A DNA stretch of 64,000 bases from Glycine soja (lineage: Eukaryota; Streptophyta; Magnoliopsida; Fabales; Fabaceae), in the NCBI RefSeq assembly GCF_004193775.1, contig NC_041018.1, positions 36,992,608-37,056,607 on the forward strand, written 5' to 3'. The notes beneath the pieces were generated by a model, which ran no database searches, was not told the origin of the DNA, and saw nothing but the letters and a program-made list of their open reading frames with translations. The stretch's first letter is position 1; each line of letters starts with the position of its first letter. Positions 1 to 12,137 of this stretch are shown one piece after another. A program made the translations under genes and the position numbers.

Positions 1-1788
1 GCGAAGGAGGAGTTGGAAGTAAGAGGAACGCTCGCTATGTTAGGTGCCATTCCTCCTCTCGTCGCAATGCTCGATGAAACCGAACAAAACGACGTCAATT
101 CGCTCGTCTCTTCGCTCTACGCGCTGCTCAACCTCGGCATTGGAAACGACGCGTCGGTTTTTTTTTTCCTTCACTTCTCTTCCTCAATTTTTTTTTTCTG
201 TTAACGTTTTATTTTATTTATTTGTTTTTTGGATGAATTATTATGTGTTGTCATTTTCTATTAACATTGTTTCTTTCTTTCTTTTTTTTTTTGGTTAGGT
301 TATTCATTAATGATTGATACGTCGCTTCGCCTTTGATCGGTTTTTTTTTTTAATGTCGTTTTTGCTCGTAATTTCTTTAATTGTTAAAACGACGGGTTCA
401 TTTTGGTAGTTTTTGATTTTCTGTTTTGCATTTCCAGTTTGCATGCATCGATATTTTTTTTATGTGATATAAACTGTTTTCTGGTTAATTTCCTGTACTA
501 CACTTGGTGTTGCCTTTCATTGTTTTTTGAATTAGTTGAATATCCTTGACTGTAACTCTCTGATTTTTTTAATTTTATTTCTTGATTTTTTTTTAAAATA
601 ATTTAGATAAATGTTTTTTGGTTAGATTTCAGTACTACCCATGATGTTGTCTTTCATTGTTTGTTGTAACTCTCTTTGATTAACATTAAAATTTTGATAT
701 TTTTTTGTCGTATTTTTTTAATGTCTTGTGTGTATTTTTATATGTATAAGTACATGTTTTCTGGGTAGTTTTCGCTTTTCAGTACTATAAATGATGTTGT
801 TGCCTTTCTATGTGATTAACAACAAAAATTTGATTTAATATTAATTTTTTGGGTGTGTTTTTGCAGGAACAAAGCAGCTATTGTGAAAGTTGGGTCTGTT
901 GAGAAGATGCTCAAGTTGATTGAATCTCCAGATGGTCTAGATTCTTCGGTTTCTGAAGCAATTGTTGCAAATTTCCTTGGATTAAGTGCTTTGGATTCGA
1001 ATAAGCCCATAATTGGGTCTTCGGCTTCAATTTATTTCTTAGTTAGAACCCTTCAGAGTTTAGATGATGAGAGTAGTCCCCAAGCCAAACAAGATGCTCT
1101 CCGAGCATTGTACAATCTTTCAATCTTCCCAGGGAATGTTGCATTCATTTTGGAGACTGATTTGGTAGTGTTTCTGGTGAACTCAATAGGGGACATGGAG
1201 GTAACTGAAAGAACCCTTGCAACTCTCAGCAATATAGTGTCGACCCGCGAGGGTAGAAAGGCGATCAGCGCTGTGCCGGATTCGATCCCAATCTTGGTGG
1301 ATGTGTTGAATTGGACGGATTCTCCGGAATGCCAGGAGAAGGCGTCGTACATTTTGATGGTTATGGCACACAAGTCCTATGGTGACAAGCAGGCCATGAT
1401 TGAGGCAGGGATTGCGTCATCACTGCTTGAGTTGTCCCTTTTGGGTTCCACATTGGCTCAGAAAAGGGCATCAAGGATATTGGAGATTCTGAGGGTGGAC
1501 AAAGGGAAGCAGGTCTCTGGGAGCTATGGATTGGGTGCAGCTGTCTCTGCCCCTATCTGTGGCTCTTTGTCGGGGAAGCCGGACGGAGGAGGAGGAAGAG
1601 AGTGTTTTGAGGAGGACGAAGAGATGATGAGCGAGGAGAAGAAAGCAGTGAAGCAATTAGTCCAGCAGAGCTTGCAGAACAACATGAGGAAAATCGTAAA
1701 GAGGGCCAATTTGCCTCATGATATCGTGCCATCAGATCATTTTAAGTCACTCACTTTGAGTTCTACTTCAAAGAGCCTGCCATTTTGA
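1..1788 (+). CDS. Armadillo-repeat protein, 3' part (two exons visible)
   Basis: The reading frame is open from base 1, so the gene starts left of the window. The visible exons are 1-152 and 867-1788, with an intron at 153-866 (GT at 153, AG at 865-866). The junction restores the codons for DANKAAIVK. The product is leucine-rich and helical, with repeated ARM-type units (LGAIPPLVAML, LRALYNLSIF, ILVDVLNWTDSPECQEKA, LLELSLLGS). It ends in a charged tail (EEDEEMMSEEKKAVKQLVQQ) and a KSLTLSSTSKSLPF C-terminus. From memory it closely matches Arabidopsis ARM-superfamily proteins such as At4g31890 and At2g27430, often labelled U-box-like although no U-box can be seen here. ARM repeats form a protein-binding solenoid; the partners are unknown. 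No frame breaks are seen, so it is probably functional. The stop is TGA at 1786-1788. Confidence 0.93.
153..866 (+). other. Intron of the ARM-repeat gene
   Basis: The donor is GTCGGT at 153 rather than the GT three bases later; only this choice keeps the frame (GAC GC|G AAC AAA). The acceptor is TTTTTGCAG at 858-866. The interior is strongly T-rich, as is typical of plant introns. Confidence 0.9.
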
Positions 1789-2900
1789 AGAATTGCAGCT
1801 AGGAAGAGAGTCAAGGTTGAAGAGAATAAACCATGGAAGTTAGTCTTCAAATCATAGTTTTGTTGAATATTTAGCTTTTAGGGTTGTAGTTATTTGCTAG
1901 ATCTGCCAAAGTAGCCACTGCTTGTCAAAATCATGATAGATAATTATAAAATTATATTTTAAGTTTCTTAAAGTTGCATCCTTTTTGGTTTGTTTGAGTA
2001 TGTTCTTTAGAGCAGATTTTGCTTCTTTGCCAGGAGTAACCTCACTGTTTCTAAACTGAAAATGAGACCTTCCTAACTATAGAAATGGACAACTGTAAAG
2101 GTTCTGTATGATTTGTATGAACATTGTGTTGTAGTGCCTCTCAGTAAGGGGTATGATCTGCAAAATTGGCTAACCATAGGGTTGCTTCTGTCAAGCCATC
2201 GTTACAAGTGTCCCTACCTTCAAGGAGTCATTTTCAAACCATAGTACACTTTTGTCTCCCTATTAGGCCCTACTACATGTTCTACATAAATTAATCTAAT
2301 TGGATAAGTGGGAAACAGTGTCCATCATTTTCATATTTTATATAAACCAAAAGGGACTATTCACTGCAGTTCTCTATTTGAGAATCTTTATCCTGTAGCT
2401 TTGTCAATTCCGTGTGTTTGGGTATTTTGGGAATCTTTGGATTATGAGTCGAATATAGTTTGTTATTTGTTATTCATTTGAAGTATTATTATTCTTAGCT
2501 GTTAACCCCTTAATTGTTTTTGAATTAAAGAATTCATTAATTTTCCACCATGTTTGTTTTAATGCCCACATGAACTAGTTTTAATGAATTGTTTCTCTTT
2601 CAACCAGCCGCAGATCCAAATGGCATGGAAGAATTTAGATCTGGTTGGGATGAAGAGCTGAGCTGTATGCTGCAAATAAGTATCAAGGGGCATTTTGTTC
2701 CCATTATGTGAAATGTTACATTGATGTCCCTTGTGTTGTGGGGTACAGTAAATTTGTAATGTTATCTTCTTCCCCTGGTGGCTTTAATTTTGTTGACTTT
2801 TAGTGTAAATATTTTAATGTCAATGTAGTTTTGGTCTTTAATTAATTTTTCGTGCTTCCATCATGTGCCCATTGAGTGTAGAATTTTCATTTATTTTCTC
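1789..2900 (+). other. 3' flank of the ARM-repeat gene, probable 3' UTR
   Basis: There is no ORF of note. A short stretch at about 2607-2720, preceded by an AG, is less AT-rich than its surroundings and could be a 3' UTR exon of the ARM gene. No clear poly(A) signal decides the transcript end. Confidence 0.35.
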
Positions 2901-5900
2901 CATTTTGCCTGGTACCCAATGTTCCCTAATTTACCTGTTGTGGATGACACGGTTCGAAACGGTGATCAGCTATTGGTTTGAGCCACACTATTTTTCATTC
3001 TTAAGACAGCAAGGAAATTGAGAATTTGGAGCACAGACAATGATGTGTGGACTAATTCGCACAAAATGATGGTATATGTTCATATAAATTAATTGTACTT
3101 ACTATATTGAACTTAGTTTTCATTTCAACAGATCATGAGTACAAATACCCCATTTAAGATTTCAACCCAAATTATTTGTCAATTATAATAACAAAATGAG
3201 AGGTCAAGTTTCGAGAAGCTCCATGCATTTGCTTGGAATAATAATAATGACACTCGCTCTAGCTTCACTCAAAAGTCCACAAAATGACAAAGGTAATTTT
3301 CGTTGTCAAACTGAGCAATGTACCTTGTTGACAAATATCATGCTCACTGATATAAGCGTATGCACTTAAAAGCACAGTACTTTGTATATCCCCAATTTGG
3401 CTTTATGGGTTAGTGTATTGTGTAAACGTTACATGTTTAAGATCCAAACAACATGGACATGACCAACATTGATTCCCTATGCTATAACCTTAGCATACAG
3501 TATCACGAATCTTGAAAATGATTATGAATTGAGGTTCCAGAAAGTTAAAATAGTAGCGTAGAGTTGATGACATGTTGGTTTTATATTTGATTTAGGCTTT
3601 TGCTCGTATGAGGTTGTCTCTCAAGTTGTGAGACTAGTTTTACTTTTCACTAGGGATACCAACTACCATGTAGTTCTTTCTTGTAAATGTTGTTCAACTC
3701 CTTAGTCCTTACATCATAGAGAATCTATAAGAATTGAGTTTAAACTATTCCTTGTGGGCTATGACTTATGATAACTAATTTTGTACCGAGCGTCATAAAA
3801 TATTGAATGTCAAATAGTGGTGGTTGATGCAAAGTGAATTAGATAAATGAGGAATTAATGGTTGGAAGAACAAATCCTCTTCTATAATTGATCATTCATG
3901 GCCACTAGCAGGTAGATGGCTTTGCCTTGCTATTTTACTACTACTAAGTCAGTTCAGCCAGCCAATACTTCAGCATTTTGTTGGGCTACTTATAATCTAT
4001 AGATCTTTTATTTGGAGCACAAAGAAACCTGACTAGTGGGATAGGCAACACTAGTGGCTTCAATTTTTTCTGGTTAATTTTGAGAAGTTATTATGGCAGT
4101 GGAGTTTGTGGCATGCCAAAAAACATTGGGAACCTGTAGAATCATGTTTGAGTGTGTCAATCTGGTTAAAAAATTGTGTCATCAGCGCGTGTGATCATTT
4201 TGAAGTAAAATTGATTTTGCATGTAAATCATAATTTTAGTACCTAAATAAAAGCAAAAGCTAGTGCTTAGTTACTTTTTGCGATGATGTAAAATCTAATT
4301 GTATGTAAATTGATTATTGTCAAATTTAAAATTGTATTATTACTTTAATAATATTAACATACCCAATACCCATATCTACTAACATTATTATAAAAAAAAT
4401 CAAATTTTCTTCACAAAATCAAATTTAGAAAGACAAAAAGAAACCAAATTAAAATTACAAAATCCAATTCAATCACACATGCGACCGGCCATTTCATTAT
4501 TATGAGTTCCTGTCAATCCATTAGTAGGAACTTAGGGCTTCCAACAACCGCACTAGCCAAATTAAAAATTAGATGCATATGCAGCCTGCACACTAGCCTG
4601 GTTTAGCATATTAAGTTCTCTATTTGCTTTCAAGAGCTGTCCCAATTAATGCTATTATATTACCGACCTAAAGCTAAATAATTACTTGATGCAGGAGTAT
4701 ATGGATCAATTTATTTTGCTAATGCCTAATGGTCCCAACTTTCTCTGACTTCAAGGGAAAATATTAGTGTGTGATATCAGAGGTCTTCATAGTCGCACAT
4801 GATAACTCTTTTTCCTCTTTTTGTGAAGTGAAAATTTATTAGATGCATATGATTGCTCTTTACACATACAAATGTTGAATAAAACATCAACAGAAAGAAG
4901 CAAAAGAAGAGAATCAAGGTAAAGATAATAGAGGTGTTAATTAAAAAAAAGTGATTTGAGTATCTTACCGTAGAGTGGGCAATTAAAATTTTCTTGTCGA
5001 GTTAAAAAATAAATAAAAATCTGCAAAGGCAAAATAAAGCGCACACCTTTAATAGAAAGGGGTAGATAAGTGTTGCAGCTATTTAGACCCTGCATCAAAT
5101 GTGTGGCATAACTTTCCTTTGTCAATTTAGAGAGACTACCCCAAGAAAGAGACCTAGAATTACTGACCTACCCTTCAGTCATGTTACATTTTACACAAAC
5201 GCACGAGGCATCATCACTACTAGTTCACTACCTTGAAGTTCTACATTTATATCGTGAAAGTTACATAGTCAATATAAGAGAATGTTTGAAAAAAAAATCT
5301 TGTTAGACATCACTTCCCTACACATCAACTCCTCAAACCTGTGTATATAGCAGCTATTGATTTATTACAGCTAGCAAGACACACAATCTATATAATTGAG
5401 TATGTTCGATAAGAGACTCTAATAGTTTGAGCTATTATTTTGATTATCTATAAACTAGTATTTTTTCATAAAAGAAATTAAACTAGTTTCTGTTTTTTGG
5501 ATTATCAAGTGCATTAATGTGAAGAATTCATCAATTTTATTGATGAATAATTTTTATAGAAAAACTTCATTGGGTTCAATTAAAAAATAAGTGAGACCAA
5601 AAATAAATTTTAAGAAAAATGTTTTACTTTAAATGAGAAAATTATATATTGATATTTTTTGTCGACATATGTAATATTTTTTTCTAATAAATGTGATATT
5701 TTGTTAAATAAAATACTAAAAGAAAACATATTTTTATTGGTGGGCCTAAAGTCTATACTTTAGTTGTTTTATCTTTGAACTCATCCTTTATCTTTAATGG
5801 AGTCTTCAATCACATTTTTTTCATCCAAAAACATAATCCCAAGAGATGGTGTCTACAAAAATTGAGCTCAAACCAACTTGTTACTATTTTAAAAAACTAA

Positions 5901-6897
5901 CTTAATAGTTAGTTAAAGTTATGCATACTTCAGGTTATAAGCTACTGTAAATTACAAGTTATAAGATTGTATTAAAAATACATATTTAATTATTTGATTT
6001 CTAAATTAAAAAAGATGTATAAAGACATTTTAAACAAATTAGTAGAAATAAAAATGAGATAAAAACTAATAGCCTTGTAAACTAACTTATTTTCATAAAT
6101 CAATTAAATTAATTTATAAAAATAAATTAAAATTATTAAAATAAACTTGTATATCAAACAAGTTTAATGACTCCACCTATATGTCTTTGCTACATGCTCT
6201 ATTAAGCATATATAGAAACATAAGGTCGTACTCGATGACTCATTTCTACATTACTAGCAAATTGGAGACCACAAACCATTACAATTATTAACCCGCATTT
6301 CAGGGACCAGGGAGGGACACAAAGCTAGGAAATTATTGGACCCAGATTTCCTATAGTCCAAAAAATACGCATTAACTAGTATATTCGTTACAGTGAATCG
6401 AGGGGCAAAATTTTTGTAATTAAAAAGGAGTAGTGGAAGTTAAAATCCATGTCGGATCCAATCATTGTAGGAGCCGTTTGATGTGCCTGTCTTGTTGCTA
6501 AACACAAAATACATGTTGTAAAAGAAGTAAGTGGAAGCCATGATCTCAAAGATTTTGAAATTAACCATGCATAGATGTGTATCTATGCTAAATGAAACCA
6601 ACGCGTGTGTACAAACATTAAGTAACCCGAAAAGTTTGGTGTGTGCAATAAATATATCCGACATATTTCCTTTTTAGCCCAACCAAGATTTGACCATTGA
6701 AAAACATAAGATTCTATTTCTTCCTATTTATTAATATTGGTATTTCATGTAAGGCCAACACTTCAATGATAATAATAATAGTCATAGACACAATGCTAAA
6801 CAAAATCTGATGTCTAGATTCGCAAGGAAGAAGGGAATGAGAAAATCGACCTAATTGACCATAAAAGCACAATTTTCCTCACCTGACAATCAGCCCT
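2901..6897. other. AT-rich intergenic DNA, no gene seen
   Basis: Nearly 4 kb on both strands hold only short chance ORFs (for example around 4937-5125 and 6440-6664) with no recognisable domain. There is no conserved repeat structure beyond simple AT-rich runs. Confidence 0.6.
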
Positions 6898-7205
6898 CAC
6901 TACTATAAAAATAGAATTTAACATCATTAAATTAATATTGATTTTGACAAAAATTAATGTTACAAAATGTGTGATGGTATTTTTATAAATAACATATCAT
7001 TGTTAACATAATTTTTTTTAAACTGAAGTTGAAATGAGAATCTTAACATTAATTTTCAAAAAATTGATGTTGTCAATACTCATTTGAGATAGGTTTTTTA
7101 AAAAATTGATGTTAAAATTCTCATTTCTACATTGATTTTTAAAAAATTGATGTTGTGTGTGCTCAATCAACATTGGTTTTTAAAAATCAATATTGTTGAC
7201 ATTTT
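6898..7205 (+). repeat. Left CACTA end with subterminal inverted repeats
   Basis: The CACTACTATAAAAATAG terminus is followed by degenerate, inverted copies of an ACATTGATTTTTAAAAAATTGATGT-like unit at about 6920-6960, 7045-7075, 7090-7115, 7127-7155 and 7168-7200. Subterminal repeat clusters of this sort are the transposase-binding regions of CACTA elements. Confidence 0.55.
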
Positions 7206-7208
7206 ATT

Positions 7209-7210
<2 letters not shown>

Positions 7211-7284
<74 letters not shown>
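7211..7284 (+). repeat. (CT)n microsatellite, about 37 units
   Basis: An uninterrupted CT dinucleotide run. The polar LSLSLS or RERERE ORFs that cross it are artefacts. Confidence 0.97.
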
Positions 7285-7288
<4 letters not shown>

Positions 7289-7319
7289 CTTTCTTTCTTT
7301 GTTTCTCATATTGATTGAA

Positions 7320-7590
7320 GCCAACGACTGAGTCAGTGAGTGATCGAGTGAGGTAGGATTTTCTCTCCGTACACTCGACATGCGTTGCACCACCGCCCTC
7401 CTCATCGACGTTGATGATATCAACAGCAGTTCCCCTGACGGTGAGGTCGACGACACCATCAACCTCATCCTTAAACTCAAGTCCTTCTGCCTTCGAATGA
7501 ATGCGTTCAGGTTCTTCGCCTTCGTTAGCGAGCAAGATTAACCTACGTGCCGAGATGCCCGTGGTGCTTGTGGAGTGCATCGATCTAGTG
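7320..7590. other. Unidentified GC-richer block inside the CACTA left arm
   Basis: Roughly 250 bases are clearly GC-richer than their surroundings and are open in more than one frame. The plus frame reads MRCTTALLIDVDDINSSS and the minus frame reads EFKDEVDGVVDLTVRG. I do not recognise either. The block sits between the subterminal repeats and the captured PDI exons, so it may be another captured exon. No function is assigned. Confidence 0.35.
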
Positions 7591-7685
7591 AAATTCGTTT
7601 TCCCTATGTCTTCCCTTTGTCTTCTACTATGTGCTTTTGGCTTGCAATTTTAATGGGATTTCCTAACTAAGAGATTTTCTCGCAG

Positions 7686-8176
7686 GAACAAATGTGAAGA
7701 TTGCTATAGTTCCTTCCAATGTAGTGGTGCTAACACCTGAAAATTTTAATGAGGTTGTCTTGGATGAAGCCAAAGATGTCTTGGTTGAGTTTTATGGTAC
7801 ATGGTATTGGCCAATAATTTTTACATTGTTTCTATTTTCATCTTTATTTTATTTTGGACTAAAATTTGGTAAAACTTAGTTTACATTGCACACTATATTG
7901 TGAAAACACTTATATTGCTAGATCTAATAAATTTTAGGACTTTGCTAGGTGTGGACTTTGTAAAATTCTTGCTCCTATAAGTATATCTTTGAGGTTCCTT
8001 GTTATCAATTTAAGGTTGGGGCCTTTAATTTTCATAAAACCAATAATGTGGAACCTAACTATGCTTTTTTTTTTCCCCTCCAGACTTATGAGAATGTTGC
8101 CACAACATTTAAATTAGAGGAAGATGTAGAAATTGCAAATCTGAATGCTAATAAATATAGGGATCTGGTTGAAAAG
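7686..8176 (+). pseudogene. Captured protein disulfide isomerase (PDI-like 2) exon fragments
   Basis: After a CGCAG acceptor, the frame from 7686 reads [20 protein letters not shown], then [19 protein letters not shown]. This is the start of a second thioredoxin domain of a plant PDIL2-type protein, an ER enzyme that makes and rearranges disulfides. A short piece at about 7945-7980 reads CGLCKILAP, recalling the CGHC active site. An exon at 8084-8175 reads TYENVATTFKLEEDVEIANL, then NANKYRDLVEK. The first copy of the active site is lost: TGTGGC of WCGHC has become TATTGG (WYW). No other PDI exons are present. It is a decayed fragment, probably captured by the surrounding CACTA element, and cannot encode a working isomerase. 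Confidence 0.8.
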
Positions 8177-8200
8177 TGAGTTTTATTTACCTGATCTATT

Positions 8201-9268
8201 TGTTGGACAAGTGGCCTCAGATATCTTAAGAAGGGGGGTTGAATTAAGATATCACAAACTATTTTCCCAATTAAAATTTTATTTTACTTTCTATTCAAGT
8301 TATAAATTCCCTTAAAAATGAACTTCTTAAATATTGATTCAAATAGAGCAATTTGAATATGAATATAAAACAATAATAAATAAAGGAGTTTAAGGGAAGA
8401 GAGATTGCAAACTCAGATTTATACTGGTTCGGTCACACCCTTGTGCCTACGTCCAGTCCCCAAGCAACCCGCTTGAGAGTTCCACTATCTTGTAAAAGCC
8501 TATTACAAGATCTGAACCACATAAGGACAACCCTTCCTTTGTGTTTAGATTTCTTTACAACAAGAGACCCTCGGTCTCTTAATCCTTTTTCAGAATAAAG
8601 AAGAAGAAAAGAAGTAATCTCTCTTGAAAGAGATAGATTGAACAATTTGAGCACTCAAATAATTCCTTATTGAATCACAAGTGTTTTGGCCAAGGAATTT
8701 TTAAGAGGATAAAACGATTTTGCTTTTTAAGAGGATAAGACCTTTTTGTTCTAAAAAACTCTTGTAAAATTCGTGTCTCAAGTCACATATATACAGGCCT
8801 TTGATAGCCATTCAAGAACCAAATAAAAAGATGTGACTGTTGAGAATATTTTCTGAAAAACTCCTTTGGTAATCGATTACAGTATTTGTGTAATCGATTA
8901 CAAGCTTTAAAATTTGAATTAAAACGTTCAATAACTGCTGGTAATCGATTACCATATATGTGTAATCGATTACACAGTGCAAATTTTGAATTCAAATTTT
9001 AATAGCTGTTGTAAATCATTTTTGGCCATTGGTAATCGATTACCAGAGAGTAAATCTCTTGAAAAACACTTTTTAACTTAAATTACTTGGCCAAACCTTT
9101 TGCTAAATCAATTAGGAATTCCCTTCCTAAAATACTAGTGATCATCTTGATGTTGTGGCGTGTATTGTTGAATCTTTGTCTTGAATTTAAACTTGAAAAG
9201 CCCATTTGCATCATTTACATCAAATCATCATGATCATCATCAAAACACCAAAGGCATTTGCTTCTACA
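8201..9268 (-). repeat. 3' LTR of the Sirevirus copia element
   Basis: Plus-strand TGTTGGACAAG...GCTTCTACA; in element orientation it runs TGTAGAAGCA...TTGTCCAACA, so TG...CA ends are present. It carries five palindromic TAATCGATTA motifs at about 8870, 8891, 8942, 8963 and 9033. It lies directly next to a polypurine tract. Confidence 0.9.
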
Positions 9269-9513
9269 ATCTCCCCCTTTTTGATGATGACAATATAAGT
9301 CCTGAAATCAAGATTCAAGCAAGCAATGTATATATATAAAATTTGCGTTTTACTCCCCCTATATTTTGGAATTGATGATCACTTGATTTCTAAGCTTTTC
9401 TACTATAAAATTTGCGTTTTACTCCCCCTATGTTTTGGAATTGATGATCACTTGATTTCTAACTTTTATCACTTGATTTCTAAGCTTTTCTACACTCCAT
9501 TTTCTCCCCCTTT
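9269..9513 (-). other. Multiple polypurine tracts with a 70-base direct repeat
   Basis: Four AGGGGGAG-type tracts on the minus strand, at 9269-9282 (directly next to the 3' LTR), about 9353-9361, 9421-9430 and 9502-9513. The middle two lie in tandem copies about 70 bases apart (AAATTTGCGTTTTACTCCCC). Polypurine tracts prime plus-strand DNA synthesis; having several is a Sirevirus trait. Confidence 0.85.
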
Positions 9514-9794
9514 GGCAACATCAAAAAGCCAAAATACATGGGAATCAAACCAGATATAAAATGAAGTGGAAACAGATCAATATCAAAGTATAAAGCATAA
9601 CCAATCAATCTCACAAATAAGACACAATCAAACCAGAATCCAAACAATTTAAAACCAAAAACCACAGAGTATCAAAGCACAAAATCTGAAATCAATCCAA
9701 ATACTACAATATAAATAAAGTACTGAACATAATGATCTAAGTAGCATAGCCAAAATACACGGCTTAAAAGAAACATATAATTAGAAACTAAAAT

Positions 9795-10931
9795 CTAAGA
9801 AGGTGGAGGTGGCGGTGGAAGATCGAAACTCTGACAAATGTAACCTACATCCTCTTCAAGCTGTGTGAGGCGAATATCCATGTCGGCAAAACGTGTATTC
9901 AATGAGTCGAAACGTTCACCAACATAAGAACGAAGACCTCGTAATTCGGTAAGGACTTCATTCACGAGTGCTGAATCTTCTCGCTGAGGAGGAGGTGAAG
10001 GAGTACGCTCATCTTAAGGAGGGAATGCGTCTTTCTTCAGCCATTGACCATTCCGATCCTTACGGTAACCAAAGGAAGTCACGTCACCAACACCAATTGC
10101 AAAGGAACGCTTGACTTGAACAAATGGCTCATCATCAAGCGGAATTTGAAAATGACACAGAAACAAAGTTATCAACTGTGGGTAAGGTAGAGGTGCATTG
10201 GCCCGTAATGCCTTATGCATTCGGTACCGAACCAAATGGGCCCAGTCGATCTGACGACCGGTGAGAAAAGCCCACATCAGAATCAAATCCTCCTCAGAGG
10301 CTTGTGCTAAATTTGAAGACCGGGGAAGCAAAATTCTAACAATTATATAGTGCATGATGCGATTATCAAAAGTTAATGATCCGGCCAGCAATCTACCAGT
10401 CATTTCAGCCTGATCATTGCAGACCATGCGACGAGCATCATGACTAGAATAATCAAATTTCCAGTCATCAACAATGGTGCCCTCAAAAGGTGCACCTTGA
10501 CTGGGTAAATGAGTTAAAGAAAAGAATAATGACTGATCAATGATCATAAGAATACCATGCACCTCAGAGGAAATAATGCCATCCCCAATTTTCAAATTGC
10601 AGTAGAAGACCTTTACAAGTTCAGGATAATGTGGCAGTTTTAATGACATGAAATCAACAAGGCCAGAATTTTGAAACACTTGATAGCAATCAAACGTTTC
10701 ATCATTAAAGAACTCTATGTCTAGGTACTTAGGGTCTAAGATGATCCTAGAAGAAAATTGAGAGAGGTACCATAGACGCTGATCATCGGAAGAAAACAAT
10801 GTGGATGATCTTGGAGATGATAAAGATGGATGAATAGGTGTTGTGGATGCTTCAGATGGTCCGTGGCGGCGATGGGCAGCAGCAGCGGTGGTGGAGGATG
10901 ATCCCTTTCTCTTCTTCGATGGCTCTGCCAT
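9795..10931 (-). pseudogene. Sirevirus accessory ORF after pol (env-like position), one internal stop
   Basis: ATG at 10931, an in-frame TAA at 10014-10016 (codon 306), then 72 more open codons to TAG at 9795-9797. The full protein would be 378 aa. The N-terminus is MAEPSKKRKGSSS, a basic stretch like a nuclear localisation signal, followed by a Ser/Thr/His-rich segment. Residues about 55-290 form a compact domain (ELVKVFYCNLKIGD ... LLPRSSNLAQASEEDL ... YPQLITLFLCHFQIPL). It matches the domain in the Gypsy ORF at 21713-23175 and is known, I believe, as a putative plant transposon protein domain. After the stop come a helical segment (VLTELRGLRSYVGERFDSLN) and a proline-rich end. No signal peptide or membrane segment is seen, so an envelope role is not supported. 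Function unknown. Confidence 0.75.
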
Positions 10932-11111
10932 TTGATGAAGTTTTAGTGGATTTTAATCGGTGAAAGTGAAAGAGGAGTGAAAAAGAGGAAGATTAGGCTT
11001 TACGGGACGTGATTTGGTGAAGATTTGAAGTTTTAGGTATGGAGGAGGCGTGATAGGAGGCCGTGGCTGCGCAGCAACTCTGATTTCGTGAGTATTTATA
11101 GACGAGGACGA

Positions 11112-11250
11112 GTTGTAATCGATTACAAGGCTTGGTAATCGATTACAGGAGTAATGAGCCTTCTGGCAATCGATTACAGGATGTTGTAATCGATTACAGG
11201 CTGCTTGTTCTTGTGTAATCAATTACAATGGATGGTAATCGATTACCAGA
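11112..11250. repeat. Palindrome array GTAATCGATTAC upstream of the accessory ORF
   Basis: Six copies lie at about 11116, 11136, 11166, 11186, 11216 and 11236; four have a perfect TAATCGATTA core and two carry one change. The array covers 140 bases ending about 180 bases upstream of the accessory ORF start. The same motif occurs five times in each LTR. The ORF that crosses it (CNRL/VID repeats) is an artefact. Confidence 0.9.
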
Positions 11251-11465
11251 GCATAACCTAGGCTAGTTTTTTTAAAAAAATACCTATGTCTATGCTAAAC
11301 ACATCTAATATGATTAATCATCACTACTAATGCACTTAATTCAATCATTCAACTATAAAGCACACAGGAATACATAAATTCTATCATAATAACAAGAATT
11401 TAAACAAAATCAATCAAAGTAACATATAAACAATCAATCATGAGAGTAAATTAATCAATCAATCC

Positions 11466-12137
11466 TTATTTTTCTAAATCACTGACATCTAAGAGGCCTA
11501 ATTCCCTTCTAATAGAGAAAAATGCTTCTTTGGGGAGAGGTTTTGTGAAAATATCAGCAAGTTGATTCTTAGTATCAATAAACTCTAATACACAATCTCC
11601 CTTTAGGACATGATCTCTAAGAAAATGGTGCCTAATTTCTATATGTTTGGTTCTAGAGTGTTGAACAGGTTTTTTGAATAGATTTATGGCACTAGTATTA
11701 TCACACCTAATAGATATGCGATCAAGAAGGATACCATAGTCAGATAATTGTTTCTTCATCCATAAAATTTGTGCACAACAACTGCCAGCAGAGATATATT
11801 CCGCTTCAGCAGTGGATAAAGCAACACTGTTTTGTTTCTTACTATGCCATGAGACAAGAGCAGATCCAATAAATTGACAAGTTCCACTTGTGCTTTTTCT
11901 ATCAGTTTTAGATCCGGCAAAGTGAGAATCAGAATATCCTATTAAGTTACATGTGGAGTTCTTAGGATACCATAATCCTAAATTGATTGTACCTAATAGA
12001 TATCTCATGATTCTCTTTACTGCACTCAAATGTGATTGTTTGGGGTTGGATTGAAACCTAGCACACATGCATACACTAAACATAATATCAGGTCTACTAG
12101 CAGATAAATAGAGAAGAGATCCGATCATACCTCGATA
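11466..12137 (-). pseudogene. Sirevirus pol, part 3: RNase H
   Basis: It begins YRGMIGSLLYLSASRPDIMF, the linker between RT and RNase H. The RNase H domain follows with GYSDSHFAGSKTDRKSTSG, VALSTAEAEYISAGSC and RCDNTSAINLFKKP, and a terminal DIFTKPLPKEAF segment normal for copia. It is separated from RT only by the in-frame TAG at 12138-12140. The end is a natural stop. Confidence 0.9.

Noticed and set aside
7132..7480. Polar LSLS and RERE open frames around 7.2-7.5 kb
   Set aside because: They are translations of the (CT)n microsatellite.
9795..10931. Retroviral-type envelope gene in the Sirevirus
   Set aside because: The position fits, but there is no signal peptide, no transmembrane segment and no cleavage site. 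The KRK start and the domain shared with a Gypsy ORF point elsewhere.
10953..11222. Small minus-strand ORF with repeating CNRL and VID words
   Set aside because: It is the GTAATCGATTAC array read as protein; it is not conserved coding sequence.
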